Assembly (NCBI GenBank): GCA_913061425.1
Contig: CAJXUO010000025.1
Location: 1 to 9,422, forward strand
Length of the DNA stretch: 9,422 nt
DNA from: an uncultured Lutibacter sp.
Lineage (GTDB): Bacteria > Bacteroidota > Bacteroidia > Flavobacteriales > Flavobacteriaceae
Reading direction: 5' to 3'
Position numbers and translations under genes: made by a program. Under the pieces are notes generated by a model. That model was given only the letters and a program-made list of their open reading frames with translations. It made no database searches and was not told the DNA's origin. This document shows positions 6,249 to 9,422 of this stretch, in pieces. Within the stretch, counting starts at the first letter, position 1. Each line of letters opens with the position of its first letter.

Positions 6249-6406
6249 ATTATTGATTCTAAAATGTTGTTATCCATTTCAAATGCTGTTCCAATAATCA
6301 ACGGTAAATTTCGAACAATTAGTTTGTCAGGATCTAATAAAATGGCGAGTAATTTTTGACCTGTCTGCTTACACTTTTTAATATGTCCAAGAATATTTTT
6401 TGACAT
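6245..6406 (-). pseudogene. Internally deleted geranylgeranylglyceryl phosphate (GGGP) synthase gene
   Basis: A 53-codon frame starts with ATG at 6406 (one base after the PPTase stop) and ends with a TGA that overlaps the pnuC ATG. Its first part, with KLLAILLDPDKL at residues 18-29, matches the N-terminus of PcrB/GGGP synthases, where the DPDK segment binds metal and phosphate. Its last part (LIIGTAFEMDNN, residues 36-47) matches the C-terminal phosphate-binding end of the same family, normally written VVIGTAFE or similar. The intact bacterial enzyme is about 240-250 residues, so roughly 190 residues of the TIM barrel are missing. The join lies near codons 34-38 (plus 6293-6307). The frame, start and overlap with pnuC are all kept. 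The product cannot be an active synthase, although the frame may still be translated and couple ribosomes into pnuC. Confidence 0.78.
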
Positions 6407-6407
6407 A

Positions 6408-7037
6408 TTATTTTATTGCATAGACACATGTAAAGCCTTCAAATTCTAAAAAGGAAATAGTGTAAGTAGAATTATCATCAATAAAACGAATTGAAGCAAC
6501 TGTACGACCGTCATCAAAAGAGAAATCTTGAACATTTATGTCTTGTAAGAAACTTAATCCTTTTTGTTCATAGATTTTATATAATGATTCTTTTGCACCC
6601 CAAACAATTGTTAGTTTTCGAACTAATGCATCATGATTTGCCAACGTTTTGTATTCTTCAAAGGGTGTAAATTTATGTGCAATTCTTACAATTTTATCAC
6701 GCTGTTTTTCAATATCTATTCCTACAGGATGATTATCGCTAACTATAATAGCAGAGAAGTTAAAAGAATGTGTAATCGAAATAAATTTTCCGTCAGTTAA
6801 ATGAGGTTTCCCAAATTCATCATAAAACAAATCTTTATCTTCATAACCTTCTTCTGCCAATAAATGGCGAATACTCATAAACCCTCTTTTATGCAATTCA
6901 GATTTCATTGAATCAACTCTAATCTGACAGCGATTCGTTAATTCTATATCTTTGGAAAGTTCATCAAAGGACTCTTCAATTTTCCAGATTAAAATCTTTG
7001 TTTGATTTGTAGTTTGTATAGATTTATAAAGAGGCAT
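6408..7037 (-). CDS. 4'-phosphopantetheinyl transferase (Sfp/AcpT superfamily)
   Basis: The 209-residue cytoplasmic enzyme should transfer the 4'-phosphopantetheine arm from coenzyme A to a serine of an acyl carrier protein or carrier domain. The diagnostic motifs are present: GIDIE (106-110, with the metal ligands D108 and E110) and WGAKESLYK (146-154, W-x-x-K-E-x-x-x-K). ISITHS (86-91) corresponds to the conserved substrate-site loop. The Sfp-like single chain of about 200-230 residues differs from the trimeric AcpS type of about 120 residues. The start MPLYKS fits flavobacterial homologues as I remember them. It is the first gene of the minus-strand operon, followed after one base by the GGGP synthase remnant. 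Its promoter box lies only about 8 bases before the ATG, so the transcript may be leaderless or nearly so. Confidence 0.92.
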   Translation of the reverse strand: MPLYKSIQTTNQTKILIWKIEESFDELSKDIELTNRCQIRVDSMKSELHKRGFMSIRHLLAEEGYEDKDLFYDEFGKPHLTDGKFISITHSFNFSAIIVSDNHPVGIDIEKQRDKIVRIAHKFTPFEEYKTLANHDALVRKLTIVWGAKESLYKIYEQKGLSFLQDINVQDFSFDDGRTVASIRFIDDNSTYTISFLEFEGFTCVYAIK

Positions 7038-7044
7038 ATTATTT

Positions 7045-7073
7045 CAAAGGTATTTTGTAAATTTGCACTTCAA
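7045..7073 (-). promoter_or_regulatory. Promoter of the PPTase operon
   Basis: On the minus strand TTG (plus 7071-7073) and TACCTTTG (plus 7045-7052) give -33 and -7 elements separated by 18 nt. The transcription start would be near plus 7038-7041, practically at the PPTase ATG (7037). The site overlaps the ahcY promoter on the other strand. Confidence 0.55.
7058..7065 (+). promoter_or_regulatory. -7 box of the ahcY promoter
   Basis: TAAATTTG fits TAnnTTTG and would start transcription near 7070, leaving a leader of about 15 nt before the ATG at 7086. No clear -33 TTG is present. The box lies inside the divergent PPTase promoter, so the two transcription units may compete for polymerase. Confidence 0.5.
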
Positions 7074-7085
7074 AAATATACAATT

Positions 7086-8402
7086 ATGAGCACAGAAACA
7101 TCAACTTATGTGAAATATAAGGTAAAAGACATGAACCTTGCAGAATGGGGAAGAAAAGAAATTGAGTTAGCAGAAGCTGAAATGCCTGGATTAATGAGCT
7201 TGAGAGAAGAGTATAAAGACGAGCAACCATTAAAAGGAGCTAGAATTGCTGGTTGTTTACACATGACAATCCAAACAGCAGTTTTAATAGAAACTTTACA
7301 AGCGCTTGGTGCTGAAGTTACTTGGAGTTCTTGTAATATTTTTTCTACACAAGATCAAGCTGCTGCTGCAATTGCTGCTGCTGGAACTGAAGTGTATGCA
7401 TGGAAAGATATGACAGAAGAAGAATTTGACTGGTGTATAGAACAGACATTATTCTTTGGAGAAGATAAAAAACCATTGAACCTAATTTTAGATGATGGTG
7501 GAGATTTAACCAATATGGTTTTGGATAGATATCCAGAATTAGCTGCTGGAGTTAATGGACTCTCAGAAGAAACTACTACAGGAGTTCACCGTTTATATGA
7601 TAGAGTAAAAGCAGGAACTTTACCAATGCCAGCAATTAATGTAAATGATTCTGTTACTAAATCTAAGTTTGATAATAAATACGGATGTAGAGAATCTGCA
7701 GTAGATGCAATTCGTAGAGCAACAGATATTATGTTGGCTGGAAAACGTGTAACTGTTTGTGGTTATGGTGATGTAGGAAAAGGAACTGCGGCTTCTTTTA
7801 AAGGTGCAGGTTCTATCGTTACAGTTACAGAAATTGATCCAATTTGTGCATTGCAAGCTGCAATGGATGGTTTTGAAGTGAAGAAATTAGAAACAGTTAT
7901 TGCTAATTCTGATATCATTATTACAACAACAGGAAATAAAGATATTATTCAAGGGCGTCATTTTGAGTCAATGAAAGACAAAGTAATTGTTTGTAATATT
8001 GGGCATTTTGATAACGAAATTGATATGGCTTGGTTAAATAAAAACCACGGACATACAAAAGACACGATCAAACCTCAAGTTGACAAATATAATATTGCTG
8101 GAAAAGACATTATTCTTTTAGCAGAAGGGCGTTTAGTAAATTTAGGATGCGCAACAGGTCATCCAAGTTTTGTAATGTCTAATTCATTTACAAACCAAAC
8201 TTTGGCGCAATTAGAATTATGGAACAATAGAGATGCTTATCAAAACGAAGTGTATATGTTACCTAAACACTTAGATGAAAAAGTAGCGAAATTACATTTA
8301 GAAAAAATTGGTGTTGAGTTAACAGAGTTGCGTGATGATCAAGCAAGTTATATTGGTGTAACTGTTGATGGTCCTTATAAGCCAGAGCATTATAGATATT
8401 AA
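7086..8402 (+). CDS. ahcY: S-adenosylhomocysteine hydrolase (adenosylhomocysteinase)
   Basis: The 438-residue cytoplasmic enzyme splits S-adenosylhomocysteine into adenosine and homocysteine, relieving inhibition of methyltransferases. The family pattern is nearly continuous: SCNIFSTQD (82-90), DDGGD (136-140), [11 protein letters not shown] (161-171), [11 protein letters not shown] (187-197, containing the NAD-contacting lysine region), the NAD-binding GYGDVGKG (226-233), [10 protein letters not shown] near the end, and the C-terminal YKPEHYRY that reaches into the partner subunit. The reading frame is open 28 codons further upstream (to 7002). However, the start at 7086 gives the normal family N-terminus, lies after the promoter box, and avoids overlap with the divergent PPTase gene. 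No Shine-Dalgarno sequence or SAH riboswitch is seen in the short leader. It ends at a shared bidirectional terminator. Confidence 0.97.
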   Translation: MSTETSTYVKYKVKDMNLAEWGRKEIELAEAEMPGLMSLREEYKDEQPLKGARIAGCLHMTIQTAVLIETLQALGAEVTWSSCNIFSTQDQAAAAIAAAGTEVYAWKDMTEEEFDWCIEQTLFFGEDKKPLNLILDDGGDLTNMVLDRYPELAAGVNGLSEETTTGVHRLYDRVKAGTLPMPAINVNDSVTKSKFDNKYGCRESAVDAIRRATDIMLAGKRVTVCGYGDVGKGTAASFKGAGSIVTVTEIDPICALQAAMDGFEVKKLETVIANSDIIITTTGNKDIIQGRHFESMKDKVIVCNIGHFDNEIDMAWLNKNHGHTKDTIKPQVDKYNIAGKDIILLAEGRLVNLGCATGHPSFVMSNSFTNQTLAQLELWNNRDAYQNEVYMLPKHLDEKVAKLHLEKIGVELTELRDDQASYIGVTVDGPYKPEHYRY

Positions 8403-8410
8403 TTTATGTT

Positions 8411-8430
8411 ATTCCTGCGAAAGCAGGAAT
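8411..8430. repeat. Short palindromic repeat (ATTCCTGC-GAAA-GCAGGAAT)
   Basis: Perfect 8-bp arms enclose a GAAA loop 8 bases after the ahcY stop. The sequence is more GC-rich than its surroundings and resembles, from memory, a dispersed repeat (ATTCCTGCGAAAGCAGGAAT) found between genes in many bacteria, including marine Bacteroidetes. It has no T-run and precedes the real terminator, so it may act as an mRNA 3' stabilising hairpin or be a mobile palindrome. Confidence 0.65.
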
Positions 8431-8444
8431 CTCATTATAGAACT

Positions 8445-8480
8445 AAAAAAACCCTTATAAGAAATTGTAAGGGTTTTTTT
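8445..8480. terminator. Bidirectional intrinsic terminator between ahcY and comM
   Basis: AAAAAAACCCTTA (8445-8457) and TAAGGGTTTTTTT (8468-8480) form a perfect 13-bp stem around a 10-nt loop. The outer A and T runs provide a U-tract in both directions. It ends the ahcY transcript on the plus strand. It also ends the comM transcript on the minus strand, whose stop codon is 4 bases away. Confidence 0.9.
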
Positions 8481-8483
8481 ATT

Positions 8484-9422
8484 TTATCCCAACCAACCTT
8501 CTCTATCCAAACTTCTATATTGAATAGCCTCTGCAATATGGTCTGGAGAAATATCATTCTCGCTTGCTATATCTGCAATTGTACGTGCTACTTTCAAGAT
8601 TCTGTCATAGGCTCTTGCTGAAAGATTTAAACGCTCCATAGCATTTTTTAAAAGAGACTTCGATTCATCATTTAAATCACAATACTTTCGAATTTGCTTT
8701 ACACTCATTTGAGCATTATAATGCACTTTCTTGTTTTCTTTAAAGCGTTCTGACTGTATTTCTCTGGCTTCTGTCACTCTTTTCCTTATCAGATGACTTG
8801 GTTCGCCACGACGCTCTTCTGTGAGTTTTTCGAAGGGTACAGGTTGCACTTCAATATGAATATCTATTCGGTCAAGAAGAGGACCGGAAATTTTGCTTAA
8901 ATAACGCTGCATTTCTGCAGGAGAAGAAGAAACAGCCTTTTCATCATCAGAAAAATAACCACTTGGAGACGGATTCATACTTGCTACCAACATAAAACTA
9001 CTTGGATAGGTAACGGTAAATCGTGCTCTAGAAATTGTGATTTCTCGATCTTCTAATGGTTGTCTCATTACTTCAAGAACAGAGCGTTTAAACTCTGGTA
9101 ATTCGTCTAAAAATAAAACGCCATTGTGCGACAGTGAAATTTCTCCAGGTTGTGGATATGAACCTCCACCAACAAGTGCGACATCAGAAATTGTATGATG
9201 AGGACTTCTGAAAGGACGTTGTCCCATCAATCCGCTATTTTCTTTCATACGACCTACAACACTATGGATTTTGGTAGTTTCCAATGCTTCCTGTAAAGTC
9301 ATTGGAGGTAAAATGGTTGGCAATCTTTTCGCAAGCATTGTTTTTCCACTTCCAGGAGGTCCAATTAGTATAACGTTATGCCCTCCAGCAGCAGCAATTT
9401 CCATACAACGTTTTATAGATTC
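8484..9422 (-). CDS. comM: YifB/ComM-family Mg-chelatase-like AAA+ ATPase (5' end missing)
   Basis: The frame runs off the window, so this is the C-terminal 312 residues of a protein of about 510. The first internal Met (at 9404) is not the start. Visible are Walker A GPPGSGKT (residues 21-28 of the fragment), Walker B GVLFLDE (about 101-107), the sensor region ASMNPSPSGY (about 147-156), SGPLLDRIDIHIEV with the arginine finger, and the C-terminal chelatase-like helical domain with LSARAYDRILKVARTIAD. The missing N-terminus should be the Lon-protease-like domain. In naturally competent bacteria ComM is a helicase that extends branch migration during transformation; the role here is unproved. 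Where many homologues have CPCG and a second C-x-C, this protein has SPSG and a serine run. It ends at the bidirectional terminator. Confidence 0.93.
   Translation of the reverse strand, partial: ESIKRCMEIAAAGGHNVILIGPPGSGKTMLAKRLPTILPPMTLQEALETTKIHSVVGRMKENSGLMGQRPFRSPHHTISDVALVGGGSYPQPGEISLSHNGVLFLDELPEFKRSVLEVMRQPLEDREITISRARFTVTYPSSFMLVASMNPSPSGYFSDDEKAVSSSPAEMQRYLSKISGPLLDRIDIHIEVQPVPFEKLTEERRGEPSHLIRKRVTEAREIQSERFKENKKVHYNAQMSVKQIRKYCDLNDESKSLLKNAMERLNLSARAYDRILKVARTIADIASENDISPDHIAEAIQYRSLDREGWLG

Noticed and set aside
4526..7037. Novel defence or signalling operon
   Set aside because: Every member has a recognisable housekeeping family (PPTase, GGGP synthase remnant, PnuC, NadR-like kinase, ArfB); there is no nuclease, toxin or sensor.
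7002..7085. 28-codon upstream extension of ahcY
   Set aside because: It would overlap the divergent PPTase gene and precede the predicted promoter; the family N-terminus begins at the ATG at 7086.
7620..7856. 78-codon minus-strand open frame inside ahcY
   Set aside because: It is antisense to a strongly conserved gene and has a composition typical of a shadow frame.
8406..8621. 71-codon plus-strand open frame after ahcY
   Set aside because: It is built from the palindromic repeat, the terminator and the antisense of comM, with no protein-like features.

Overview
The window looks like a contig end from a low-GC member of the Bacteroidetes, most likely a Flavobacteriaceae species. The supporting signs are AT-rich DNA, near absence of Shine-Dalgarno sequences, TAnnTTTG-type -7 promoter boxes, flavobacterial-looking proteins (SusC/RagA-like TonB receptor, ArfB, RhlE, bacterial GGGP synthase) and a TPP riboswitch in front of an outer-membrane receptor. 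No database was consulted; family calls come from motifs and memory.

Layout. Positions 1-45 are not biological: they are a Nextera (Tn5) library adapter, including a readable i7 index. Positions 46-217 hold a structured, probably repeated, intergenic stretch. Next come a hotdog-fold thioesterase (+, 218-688) with a perfect 17-bp terminator, and a TonB-dependent receptor (-, 733-2892) headed by a TPP riboswitch and therefore probably an outer-membrane thiamin(-related) transporter. A 42-nt palindromic element sits in frame inside the receptor gene. A divergent RhlE-type RNA helicase (+, 3247-4524) ends one base from the end of a tight minus-strand operon. In transcription order that operon is 4'-phosphopantetheinyl transferase (7037-6408), a gutted GGGP synthase gene (6406-6245), a PnuC-family vitamin transporter (6248-5547), a NadR-type ribosylnicotinamide kinase domain protein (5577-4930) and ArfB (4930-4526). 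A divergent S-adenosylhomocysteinase (+, 7086-8402) shares the operon's promoter region and converges through a bidirectional terminator on a 5'-truncated YifB/ComM gene (-, 8484 to the window end).

How the genes relate. The receptor (outer membrane), PnuC transporter (inner membrane) and NadR-like kinase (cytoplasmic trapping) could form a vitamin uptake route. The TPP riboswitch points to thiamin at the outer membrane, while the kinase points to nicotinamide riboside at the inner membrane. Whether these are one route or two cannot be settled here. The remaining genes are housekeeping: acyl-carrier activation, methyl-cycle recycling, RNA remodelling, ribosome rescue and DNA processing.

I found no complete novel defence or mobile system. 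The observations most worth following are the in-frame palindrome insertion in the receptor, the in-frame internal deletion that leaves a 53-codon GGGP synthase remnant still overlapping pnuC, and the unresolved substrate of the PnuC/kinase pair.
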